This document shows positions 15,735 through 22,858 of a stretch of DNA of 42,327 nt, in pieces. Every line of letters starts with the position of its first letter. Position 1 is the first letter of the stretch. A program made the position numbers and the translations under genes. The DNA is from an uncultured bacterium (GTDB lineage: Bacteria > Cyanobacteriota > Vampirovibrionia > Gastranaerophilales > Gastranaerophilaceae). The notes under the pieces were generated by a model. It was given only the letters and a program-made list of their open reading frames with translations, was not told where the DNA came from and made no database searches. The stretch is from contig CAJMSH010000013.1 of the NCBI GenBank assembly GCA_905216055.1, positions 1 to 42,327 on the forward strand, read 5' to 3'.

Positions 15735-17766
15735 CTACTTTATCCTCCGCACCCTCAATGATATTCAAATATTTTTCAAATAGTGTTTTGAAATTTCTCT
15801 TTTCAAAAACAAACTCACGTACATCATAATTATCTAAATGGTTTAAATCTAAGCTATATTTTTTCTGTCTTTTCTTGCATACAACGGAAGAATTTCTAAT
15901 GGTGAAATTGTCAAACAAAGAAACATTGTCTTTTGTTATAAATGAATAATTTTTACCTCTCCAAGCAGAACAACAGAAACCTGGAATGCCTAAGAAAAGA
16001 CTTTCCAATATAACTAAACCTACCCCTCCGACAAACAAAATATTGTCAATATTATCTTTCAAATATTCTCTGGTATTTACTCCGCCTATAAATGTATCAT
16101 CAGGTAAATTATAAGTTTGTTTTAATCGAGTAGTTAATTTATCAGATAAATATTCATTTCCTGCTATTTTAAATTCAAATCCATACTTTCTGCAATATTT
16201 TATAAAGCATTCTATTGATTTTAATTTATCTTTCGCAATACGTGATACCAGAATCGCTGTATTTTGATTGTTGAATTTCCACCGAGTATCTGAATCTTGT
16301 ATATCCAATCCGTTTTGTACAACAACGGCATTTTTAATATTCGTATAATGATTCTGATACATATATTGGCTTACAATTATTGAATAATCTAATGAATTGA
16401 TTTTATTCAAATGCTTGTTTACATAAAGATTATGAATAGTACAGCCTAGCCTTGCATATTTTTTTAGCTCGTTAATATCAAGTGTTTTAAGTATTTTAGA
16501 TTTTTTAAATTGAAACTCAACAATATTGATATGATAGTATTTGACTAATTCCAAAAGACAATCGTGAAAATTCTCGGCATCGAAATTCAAGTGAAAATTA
16601 TTTTTTTCTTGCAAATAACTACAATCATTTTTTTCTGAAAGTATATACACATTCCAACCGGATTTCTCAAGATAATTTATGTACTGGAACAATCTTGTTT
16701 CGCAGCCGCCGGCAGTTATTAGATTTGCAACAACAAATAAAATACTTTTTTTGTTATTTATTTCGTACAACTCAAGATTTTTTTTATTCAGTTCTATATT
16801 CTGAATAACAGAATTCTTACGCCATTCTTTGTTTTTGTAGCGTATTGCAATCCCTAAAATTCTAATTTTATTGTGTTTGTAATCAATTCCTTTTTCTATT
16901 TTCCATTCAAGCAATCTTATAAAATTAAATAAATACAGCTTTTGTGTTTTTAAACTCTCTTTAATTAAAAAGATATTAAAATTAAAAATACTGAAAGATT
17001 TCGTTATCGCCCAAAAATCTTTGTCTCTAATTTCGGCTTTTTTCTCCTTCAAAAATGCAAGCACTGATCGTTTTGCATTATTTTTATCCAGAATAAGCTG
17101 TTTGAAATGTTTTCTTTTTTTCGTGTTAACTGTAGAGTTTGGATTTCTGAAATAATAATAGTTAACATCAGGCACAGAAACAACACCGTTAGCATAATAA
17201 ACCGCCTGAACCGTAAAGAGCTTGTCCTCGCAATAACAGCCTTCGGGCCAGGTTATGTTATTAGTTTTTAACATTTTATAACGATAAATTTTATTTGTAG
17301 GACACTCATTTTTCCATTGCTGACAAATATCAAATTTATCCTGTAAAGATGATACAAACTCCTCTTTTTCAATATTTAAACGCTTTTTCTGTTTGTATTT
17401 CCCGACCCTTATATTTGTAGCAAGAGCGATGTCGGAATTATACTTTTTTGCGGCTGTATAAAGTTTTTCAAAATAATCTAAATCTACCCAATCATCTGAA
17501 TCAACAAAACCGATATACTCTCCGCTTGCAATTTTCATGCCGTTATTTCTTGCAGCACCTTGCTTTAGGTTTTGTTGTTCTATAATTTTTATTCTTGAAT
17601 CTTTATTTGCGAATCGTCTAATAGTAATCAGGGAATTATCAGTAGAACCATCATTTATACAGATGATTTCAATTTCGGACAGTGTCTGATTTACAAGTGA
17701 ATTCAAACATTTTTCAATATACTTTTCTGTATTAAAAACCGGCACAATAATAGAAACTTTAACCAT
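15727..17766 (-). CDS. Two-domain glycosyltransferase (GT2 plus GT4-like)
   Basis: 679 residues. The N-terminal GT2 domain (about 1-220) shows VSIIVPVFNTEKYI, ICINDGSTD, GAARNNG and the metal-binding DSDDW. A middle linker has the operon tag KIRILGIAIRYKN (about 305). The C-terminal GT-B domain (about 340-670) shows LFVVANLITAGGCETR and GVGLVILESLFLGIPG, the GT4-type nucleotide-sugar site. It should add two sugars to a lipid-linked glycan at the inner face of the membrane. First gene of the leftward operon. An AAGGAGG lies 16 bases before the ATG, unusually far, and no in-frame start lies closer because a stop intervenes. Confidence 0.85.
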   Translation of the reverse strand: MVKVSIIVPVFNTEKYIEKCLNSLVNQTLSEIEIICINDGSTDNSLITIRRFANKDSRIKIIEQQNLKQGAARNNGMKIASGEYIGFVDSDDWVDLDYFEKLYTAAKKYNSDIALATNIRVGKYKQKKRLNIEKEEFVSSLQDKFDICQQWKNECPTNKIYRYKMLKTNNITWPEGCYCEDKLFTVQAVYYANGVVSVPDVNYYYFRNPNSTVNTKKRKHFKQLILDKNNAKRSVLAFLKEKKAEIRDKDFWAITKSFSIFNFNIFLIKESLKTQKLYLFNFIRLLEWKIEKGIDYKHNKIRILGIAIRYKNKEWRKNSVIQNIELNKKNLELYEINNKKSILFVVANLITAGGCETRLFQYINYLEKSGWNVYILSEKNDCSYLQEKNNFHLNFDAENFHDCLLELVKYYHINIVEFQFKKSKILKTLDINELKKYARLGCTIHNLYVNKHLNKINSLDYSIIVSQYMYQNHYTNIKNAVVVQNGLDIQDSDTRWKFNNQNTAILVSRIAKDKLKSIECFIKYCRKYGFEFKIAGNEYLSDKLTTRLKQTYNLPDDTFIGGVNTREYLKDNIDNILFVGGVGLVILESLFLGIPGFCCSAWRGKNYSFITKDNVSLFDNFTIRNSSVVCKKRQKKYSLDLNHLDNYDVREFVFEKRNFKTLFEKYLNIIEGAEDKVVV

Positions 17767-18084
17767 TGGCTAACTAAAACTAACCTCCTTCATAATAGTA
17801 AGAGGCAGTCTAATATTTGTTTGACTAAATAACCATTCTTCTTTATCTTTTACCATTAAACTAATTCTCACTACTACTTAATTACTTTCTGAGAGCTTTT
17901 CTCTTTTTACATCACTTCTTAACCTGACTTTAAAACTCTACTCAATTAAACGTCTGTTGAGTATTTATAACAATATAAGAAAATAAAGGCTTTCAGCTAT
18001 TAGATTTTATAAAATGTAAAGTAAATTCAACAAAAAAATTTTATAATTTTAGAGTCTATTTATCTTTGTGATATACTAATTTCA

Positions 18085-18127
18085 GGGATTTAGAAAAAAC
18101 AATTCAACACAAGTTTAAATATGTTGG
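18085..18127. repeat. Direct repeat, copy 1 (attachment-site candidate)
   Basis: AGGGATTTAG, then ACAATTCAACACAAGTTTAA, then ATATGTTG. It matches 18249-18287 almost base for base across about 40 bp and lies next to a phage-type integrase gene. Confidence 0.5.
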
Positions 18128-18248
18128 ACATAATGCAAGCCTAAATCCTAATAAACAAAACAGTTTTCAGGTTTTTGTTTATAAAATTTAATATAATAAA
18201 TTGCTACATTAATTTTTTTATTTTTGTGGTAAAATTATTAAAAATAAA

Positions 18249-18287
18249 GGATTTTAAAACAATTCAACACAAGTTTAATTATGTTGA
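18249..18287. repeat. Direct repeat, copy 2 (attachment-site candidate)
   Basis: AAGGATTTTAAA, then ACAATTCAACACAAGTTTAA, then TTATGTTG. Position next to the integrase is typical of an att core, but the other prophage end is outside the window. Confidence 0.5.
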
Positions 18288-18294
18288 ATTGTTT
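18257..18294 (-). terminator. Terminator after integrase 1 (possibly bidirectional)
   Basis: AAACAATTCAACA (18257-18269) pairs perfectly with TGTTGAATTGTTT (18282-18294) around a 12-nt loop. T7 follows on the plus strand and T4 on the minus strand. It ends the leftward integrase transcript. Confidence 0.65.
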
Positions 18295-18322
18295 TTTTGT
18301 TGAATTATGCTTTATATAAAGC

Positions 18323-18865
18323 TTAGAGGATAAAATTGTTGTAACTGTCATCTATCATGTCTTGGTCAATGCCGATATAGCGGAGTGTTACTTGTGGTGA
18401 GCAGTGGTTAAAAATCTTTTGCAGGACAGCAACATCTTTAAACTTTTGATAATGATGGTAGCCGAAAGTTTTTCGTAATGTATGAGTTCCGATTTTACAA
18501 TCTAATCCGGCTTTCCTGCATGCTTCGTTAACTATACGATAGCATTGAGTTCTTTCCATGCGATTATGGAATACGGATAAAAACAATGGTTCATCGGCTT
18601 TTCTGCCTTGAGTAAATTTAGCAAACATCGGTTTTAATTTTGAATTAATAGGGAATCGTTTGTATTTACCTGTTTTCTTTTCTGTTATGCTGATATATTC
18701 CTTGTCTCTTACATCTCCAACATCTAAATTTAATATATCCGAAATTCTCAAACCGCAATTTGTGCCTACTGTAAAAAGCAGCAAATCTCTGAGACTTTGT
18801 TTTCTTAAGATGCTTTCAATTCTTTTCAAATCTTTTTTCTTTCTGATCGGTTCTACAATATTCAT
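18323..18865 (-). CDS. Short tyrosine recombinase (integrase) 1
   Basis: 180 residues, consisting of the catalytic domain only, without the usual N-terminal core-binding domain. Visible catalytic residues: Arg in GLRISD (about 39-44), the HTLRKT box (His and second Arg, about 127-132), the His in FNHCS and the Tyr of LRYIG near 162. Short recombinases of this kind are common in Gram-positive phages and plasmids, where they integrate or resolve DNA circles. It lies at the prophage edge next to a direct repeat, so a role in integration or excision is plausible. It aligns without gaps to the second copy at 20113 at about 60% identity. Confidence 0.85.
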   Translation of the reverse strand: MNIVEPIRKKKDLKRIESILRKQSLRDLLLFTVGTNCGLRISDILNLDVGDVRDKEYISITEKKTGKYKRFPINSKLKPMFAKFTQGRKADEPLFLSVFHNRMERTQCYRIVNEACRKAGLDCKIGTHTLRKTFGYHHYQKFKDVAVLQKIFNHCSPQVTLRYIGIDQDMIDDSYNNFIL

Positions 18866-19077
18866 AGTCTTTCTCCTTTCCTAATTCCAAAAGAACTCCT
18901 CATTAAACGGCTGAGCAGGCTCAAACTTTCAATCAAATAATTATTATGGAAAAACGACAACTTAAAATTAGGGATGCAATATATGTGGCAAAACAAAGGG
19001 CAATAAAACTGATAAGCCCTTATAAATACTAAATCGGGGTAAATTTAAAAATTTGAAAAATAGCAGTTTTTATATCT

Positions 19078-19119
19078 CATCAGGATTAAAGCCCTGCTGG
19101 AGCAATAATCCTGAGTTTT
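19078..19119 (+). terminator. Hairpin between integrase 1 and the NUMOD gene
   Basis: CAGGATTA (19081-19088) pairs with TAATCCTG (19106-19113), followed by AGTTTTT on the plus strand. Its orientation does not suit the minus-strand genes, so it may act on antisense transcription. Confidence 0.4.
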
Positions 19120-19139
19120 TAATATGCAGTTTAAAAAAT

Positions 19140-19604
19140 TTATAGAACATTAGTTGATTTTTCGACAAATTCCCAGTGATAGCCATAGGAGGTTTTTTGT
19201 TTGCCCTTGCAGGCTTGTCTAATTAAATTCATATCGCAATAATAGTTTTCTCTTACAAAAGCAACCCAATTACTTGCTGCTCTTACATTTTCAAATATTT
19301 GTCCTGTTTCAATGCATCTGACTTTTTTAGATTGTTCTTGCAATGATCTGAATGGTTTTATTTTTTCCATAAGAAGATTAAACATCTCCGAAGATATTTT
19401 ATAACTTCCCATTTTAATATCTTCTTGCTTTAGAATTACCGTATATATTTTCTCGGATTTTATAACCTTGTTGTACAAAATCCTGTATGGTTCTAATTCC
19501 TTTTGTATTTCATAAAAAATCTCTTGTGTAGGTCTGTAAGTACCTATATGAACATATTTTTGTTTAAGTGTAACTGTACATCTGTTTTTCGCTTTCGTAG
19601 TCAT
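19140..19604 (-). CDS. DNA-binding protein with internal repeat and NUMOD-like C-terminus
   Basis: 154 residues. Residues 9-43 and 53-87 are a tandem duplication (TVTLKQKYVHIGTYRP... against TVILKQEDIKMGSYKI..., each ending in PYRIL or PFRSL). The C-terminal part (about 95-146) reads CIETGQIFENVRAASNW...LIRQACKGKQKTSYGYHW, the pattern of the NUMOD1-type DNA-binding repeat found attached to homing endonucleases. No HNH or GIY-YIG nuclease is present, so this is probably a stand-alone DNA binder or a remnant. The start follows GAGGAG and overlaps the HTH gene by 41 bases. It sits in the prophage control region and may be a regulator. Confidence 0.6.
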   Translation of the reverse strand: MTTKAKNRCTVTLKQKYVHIGTYRPTQEIFYEIQKELEPYRILYNKVIKSEKIYTVILKQEDIKMGSYKISSEMFNLLMEKIKPFRSLQEQSKKVRCIETGQIFENVRAASNWVAFVRENYYCDMNLIRQACKGKQKTSYGYHWEFVEKSTNVL

Positions 19605-19851
19605 AAATCTCCTCTCTTATTGCTTCGCACAAATCATTTTGATGTAATAGCCCCATTTGTAATCCCATATAAACAGCATCAATAGCGGTGTGAATTTCGC
19701 CAAGAAAGCAATACAAACGCCATTTTTGCATTCTCGTATTTGAAAGAGACAAGCCCATTTTTCTTGCAATTTGTTTATTCTTATAACCTTTCGCAATAAG
19801 AATCAGAATTTGGTGTCTTCTATCAGTCATAGTTGCTCGATGTTTGTACAT
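19564..19851 (-). CDS. LuxR-type helix-turn-helix protein
   Basis: 95 residues. Residues 9-55 have the LuxR/GerE helix-turn-helix pattern: RRHQILILIAKGYKNKQIAR, then MGLSLSNTRMQKWR. The remainder is a short helical tail. No receiver or ligand domain is present, so it is a minimal DNA-binding regulator, probably of prophage genes. The promoter spacer upstream (19852-20112) holds two 22-bp operator-like sites, one very near its start. Autoregulation is plausible. It could also start at the ATG seven codons later. Confidence 0.65.
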   Translation of the reverse strand: MYKHRATMTDRRHQILILIAKGYKNKQIARKMGLSLSNTRMQKWRLYCFLGEIHTAIDAVYMGLQMGLLHQNDLCEAIREEIYDYESEKQMYSYT

Positions 19852-19878
19852 ATTTTCCCTTTCAATGCGTTTAATGGA

Positions 19879-19900
19879 TTACATTTTAACCATTTTGTAA
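19879..19900. promoter_or_regulatory. Operator-like 22-bp inverted repeat, site 1
   Basis: TTACA-N12-TGTAA, followed by GGCAA. It is 21/22 identical to the reverse complement of site 2 (20045-20066). It ends 28 bp before the HTH gene's ATG and overlaps the likely promoter. Confidence 0.6.
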
Positions 19901-20044
19901 GGCAATTTTTTTATGCCGAAAAAACTAGACATGCGGGGAATTGTTTTACAACTTTTTGACTGGTACATTACAAAAAGAAAATACATTGAAAATTTTGGAA
20001 ACATTGATTGTATAATAGTTTCAGAGACTTTTTAATTTAATGTC

Positions 20045-20066
20045 TTACAAAATGGTTAAATTGTAA
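20045..20066. promoter_or_regulatory. Operator-like 22-bp inverted repeat, site 2
   Basis: TTACA-N12-TGTAA followed by GGCAA, as at site 1 but in inverted orientation. The two sites bracket the 261-bp spacer between integrase 2 and the HTH gene. Confidence 0.6.
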
Positions 20067-20112
20067 GGCAAATAAAATGTAATGCAATGACTCTGATAGA
20101 GAGGGTTTTGCA

Positions 20113-20655
20113 CTATAAAATAAAGTTGGAGTAACTGTAGTCAATCTGGTCTTGTTCGATACCTATGTATCTTAAAGTTATCTGCGGACTTGAGTGATTG
20201 AATATTTTTTGCAGGATAACCACATCTTTAAATTGTTGATAATGGTGGTAACCAAAAGTCTTTCGCATTGAATGCGTACCGATTCTTTCTTGAAGTCCGG
20301 CTTTTTCGCACGCATCACGAATTAAGTAATATGCTGTTACTCTATCAAGGCGGTGTTTCCAGTGAGATAAGAACAAGGGTTCTGCATTTCGTCTGCCTTT
20401 AACAAAATCCTCAATCATTGGTTTTAAGCGGTCATTAATCGGGAATTTTTTAAATTTTCCTGTTTTCTTCTCAATAATTTGAATATGAGTTTTATTTCTT
20501 ACATCGCCGACATTTAATGACAGCAAATCAGAAATTCTCAAACCGCAGTTTGTACCGAGGACAAAAAGCATTAAATCTCTCTGACTCTGTTTTGCTAAGA
20601 CTTTTTCAACTTTTTTGATATCAGATTTGTTTCTGATGGGTTCTACTGTAGTCAT
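20113..20655 (-). CDS. Short tyrosine recombinase (integrase) 2
   Basis: 180 residues, collinear with integrase 1 throughout. Catalytic features are the same: GLRISD, HSMRKT, FNHSS and LRYIGI. Both copies are intact. It lies between gpG of the head operon and the regulatory spacer. The close pair suggests a gene duplication inside the prophage or a prior recombination event. The two may act at different sites, or one may control direction. Confidence 0.85.
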   Translation of the reverse strand: MTTVEPIRNKSDIKKVEKVLAKQSQRDLMLFVLGTNCGLRISDLLSLNVGDVRNKTHIQIIEKKTGKFKKFPINDRLKPMIEDFVKGRRNAEPLFLSHWKHRLDRVTAYYLIRDACEKAGLQERIGTHSMRKTFGYHHYQQFKDVVILQKIFNHSSPQITLRYIGIEQDQIDYSYSNFIL

Positions 20656-20688
20656 TTTCTCTCTCCTTTCCTTTGACTTACAAACTAT

Positions 20689-21147
20689 TCAGGGGTTTAA
20701 TCCCCCTAAAAAATTTTCGGTCATACTAAGGATTTCTTCAAAATCTTCAGGGGTGAGTTGCAGGTATGGACGTGCAGGGATTTCAACAGATTTATTCCGC
20801 CCTGCCTGTCCGCCGAGTTGGTGTATTGCAGCGTATTCAAGGTTTGAACCTATAACAGCCGAATCGTTATCGTAATAAGTATTAACAGAGGATGCGAGCT
20901 GACCTGATACCTGCAAAATCATGCCGGGCCACTGTTTATTTTTTGTCCGCTGTTTTATTGTTGATTCAGATAGTTCTGTCCATTTATCAGGTCTGCCCTC
21001 GTTTTTAAAATTTTCTTCTGTTGAATATGCGAAAATTCCTGCGATGTTTTTCATAAGAGGTCGCAGGTTTTCACTTCTTTGAGCCAAATCAAGGAGTCTT
21101 GATTCAACTTCTTTGTTATCAATTTTTATTTCAATAGGGTCAGACAT
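20689..21147 (-). CDS. Phage virion morphogenesis protein (Mu gpG / P2 gpS-like tail completion)
   Basis: About 152 residues. The family pattern is clear: KWTELSESTIKQR, MILQVSGQLASSV, VIGSNLEYAAIHQLGG and IPARPYLQLTPEDFE. It acts in joining head and tail (tail completion). The start is taken at ATG 21147, which overlaps the dam stop as ATGTCTGA and gives coupled translation. A TTG 33 bases earlier would add eleven residues inside dam. Confidence 0.85.
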   Translation of the reverse strand: MSDPIEIKIDNKEVESRLLDLAQRSENLRPLMKNIAGIFAYSTEENFKNEGRPDKWTELSESTIKQRTKNKQWPGMILQVSGQLASSVNTYYDNDSAVIGSNLEYAAIHQLGGQAGRNKSVEIPARPYLQLTPEDFEEILSMTENFLGGLNP

Positions 21148-21952
21148 TTTTAGATAATTCTCGGATTGGATAGTTTGCAATCAGCAGTTCTTTATATACC
21201 TTGTTCGCCCTGCTAGTACCCTCACGATTGTTAATTCCGTTCTGTCTTTCAACTTCAATCATCTCAAAGCCTTTGTATAATTCTCGGACTTTTGGAGAAT
21301 CATCATAGGAAAGCAGAAAACGCCCTTTGATGTTGCCTAAAACATCTCTTAAACGTTCGTGGTCAAAGTCTGCGGTAGATGTTACTTCATATCCGCAGCC
21401 TGAAGTGTACGGCGGATCGCAATAGAAGAAAGCACCTTCAAAATCGTATTGTTTAATCAATTTTTCAAAGTCACGATTCTCAACCATAACTTTATCAAGG
21501 CGTTTGTGGATTGCATCGATTTTTTCTAAAACATTGCGTTGAGATTTCGATGCACCGCCTGAAGATTTTTTCACAGTTCCGAAAGTATCACCACGACCAC
21601 CAAAAGATCGTGTTATTAAAAACAAGAACTGTGCTGCTTTTTGAATATCGGTAATAAAAGTGCCATTCAAAAATTGAAAGAACATTTCACGAGAGCCAAG
21701 AAGATATTTTAATTCTTCTTTTAAAGCATTAGGATGATATTTCACGATTCTAAAAAGATTAACTAATCTTCCATCTAAGTCGTTGTAGATTTCTAAATCA
21801 GCCCAACGGTCTTTATAAAACAAAACCCAGCCGGCACCGCCGAATGGTTCAATGTATGATTGAATATCTGTAGGAACTAAGGGGGCGATACGTTTGCGGA
21901 GCAATCTTTTTCCGCCAACCCAGTTTAATAAACTTTTTTTATCAACTGTCAT
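21140..21952 (-). CDS. Phage DNA adenine methyltransferase (D12 class)
   Basis: 270 residues. Motif I-like WVGGKRLLRKRIAPLVP (about 11-27) with YIEPFGGAGWV (33-43), and catalytic motif IV DPPY in FFYCDPPYTSGCGYE (about 175-189). This is the Dam/MboI type that methylates N6 of adenine, probably in GATC-like sites. No partner restriction enzyme is present, so it is a protective or regulatory orphan. It lies inside the head gene row between MuF and gpG, where Mu has no methylase, so it is accessory cargo. Confidence 0.85.
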   Translation of the reverse strand: MTVDKKSLLNWVGGKRLLRKRIAPLVPTDIQSYIEPFGGAGWVLFYKDRWADLEIYNDLDGRLVNLFRIVKYHPNALKEELKYLLGSREMFFQFLNGTFITDIQKAAQFLFLITRSFGGRGDTFGTVKKSSGGASKSQRNVLEKIDAIHKRLDKVMVENRDFEKLIKQYDFEGAFFYCDPPYTSGCGYEVTSTADFDHERLRDVLGNIKGRFLLSYDDSPKVRELYKGFEMIEVERQNGINNREGTSRANKVYKELLIANYPIRELSKNV

Positions 21953-21985
21953 TCAAAACTCCTTTAATTATTATTCAAATAGCGT

Positions 21986-22858
21986 TCAAATATCGTTTAA
22001 ACCTGAAGCCGGATTATGAGACCACCCGACATCAGGGGCAATTTTTTTACCGGTAAGAGGGTCTGTATAAACAGTAACAGGCTTATACTCACCCGATTTT
22101 TTAGAAACTAATCTCATCTCTTGAGACAAAGTACCTGTGGAATTACCCGGCTTTGCATCTTTCTTTTTGAGGTTATAATTTGAAAGAGCATTAACTCTGC
22201 AACGGCATCTCCAACCGTTCGGTGGGTAAAAACTTGCCCAGAACGGATCATCATATCTGTAAATTAATCCATGAAGTTGTGCGTGTTCGGGTCGGGTTCT
22301 GTTATCAAGGACAGCAACGTATTCCCAATACGGTCTATTGTCCACATTATCCATCTGAGTTTTATAACGCCCTGTCATATATGAAGTCTGCATATTAACG
22401 GCATAGATGGTTTTTAATCGGTACATTGAACCAAGCTGAACTTTTTCTGCGTTGCCTTGAGTATCAACAACAATCAAATCAGCTCCTGTGGTACTCGGCT
22501 TCGCCTGCGTTCCTACGTCGCCATCGATTGGTTTCGTCCTGCTACGTCTTTGCCTACGCAAAGCCGTATCGGACTTCACACACGGCTCACGCATTCCCCA
22601 CCAACCTTTCTTTTGCAGGGTTGGTTTGAGTTCTTTTTGAAACTCTCTGAAAGTTTTTCCCTCAGAAAGGGCTTTATCCAAAGCAGAGCGAATATCTTTT
22701 AGAATATCCTCACGCATAACTTTGGCAACTGTGAAAGTCTTTTTATGTGCATCTTGCCAGAGTTCGTACCAATCCCAAGTGAAAGTTTGACCTTTTCGCC
22801 TGAAGTATTTTATTGCAGCAGCAGGAGCAAGTTTAAATAAGCCTTTAAGTTCGACCAT
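21986..22858 (-). CDS. Mu gp30-like head morphogenesis protein (MuF), with in-frame repeat insertion
   Basis: About 290 residues. The C-terminal half has the MuF domain: RLKTIYAVNMQTSYMTGRYK, NRPYWEYVAVLDNRTRPEHA, FYPPNGWRCRCRV. MuF proteins bind the portal vertex and aid capsid assembly. Residues about 88-125 (SDTALRRQRRSRTKPIDGDV...) are an Arg-rich stretch encoded by a 111-bp dispersed repeat at 22485-22595, in frame and lacking in normal relatives. The start is taken at ATG 22858 after AGAGGT. An ATG 30 bases upstream lies inside repeat family A. Confidence 0.8.
   Translation of the reverse strand: MVELKGLFKLAPAAAIKYFRRKGQTFTWDWYELWQDAHKKTFTVAKVMREDILKDIRSALDKALSEGKTFREFQKELKPTLQKKGWWGMREPCVKSDTALRRQRRSRTKPIDGDVGTQAKPSTTGADLIVVDTQGNAEKVQLGSMYRLKTIYAVNMQTSYMTGRYKTQMDNVDNRPYWEYVAVLDNRTRPEHAQLHGLIYRYDDPFWASFYPPNGWRCRCRVNALSNYNLKKKDAKPGNSTGTLSQEMRLVSKKSGEYKPVTVYTDPLTGKKIAPDVGWSHNPASGLNDI
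22485..22595 (-). repeat. Dispersed repeat family C, copy inside the MuF gene
   Basis: On the minus strand it starts AATGCGTGAGCCGTGTGTGA and ends GTAGGAACGCA then GAGTACCACAGG. The copy at 36508-36596 (plus strand) has the same ends with a different middle. It is read through in frame. Confidence 0.7.

Larger units (their letters stand above)
17767..18322. other. Promoter spacer and prophage edge
   Basis: No gene seen. It must contain the leftward promoter of the glycan operon. It carries a roughly 40-bp direct repeat (18085-18127 and 18249-18287); the second copy forms a terminator. This is the transition from chromosome to prophage. Confidence 0.6.

Noticed and set aside
18946..19032. 28-codon plus-strand frame MEKRQLKIRDAIYV...
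   Set aside because: No ribosome binding site and no neighbouring plus-strand gene; too short to support.
19960..20020. Plus-strand promoter TTGAAA...TATAAT
   Set aside because: Spacer is 19 bp and no plus-strand gene follows; it would only make antisense RNA to integrase 2.
22485..22595. Group II intron or retroelement fragment
   Set aside because: AGCCGT...ACGGCT recalls intron domain hairpins, but no domain V/VI or reverse transcriptase is present and the sequence is translated in frame; better explained as a dispersed repeat.
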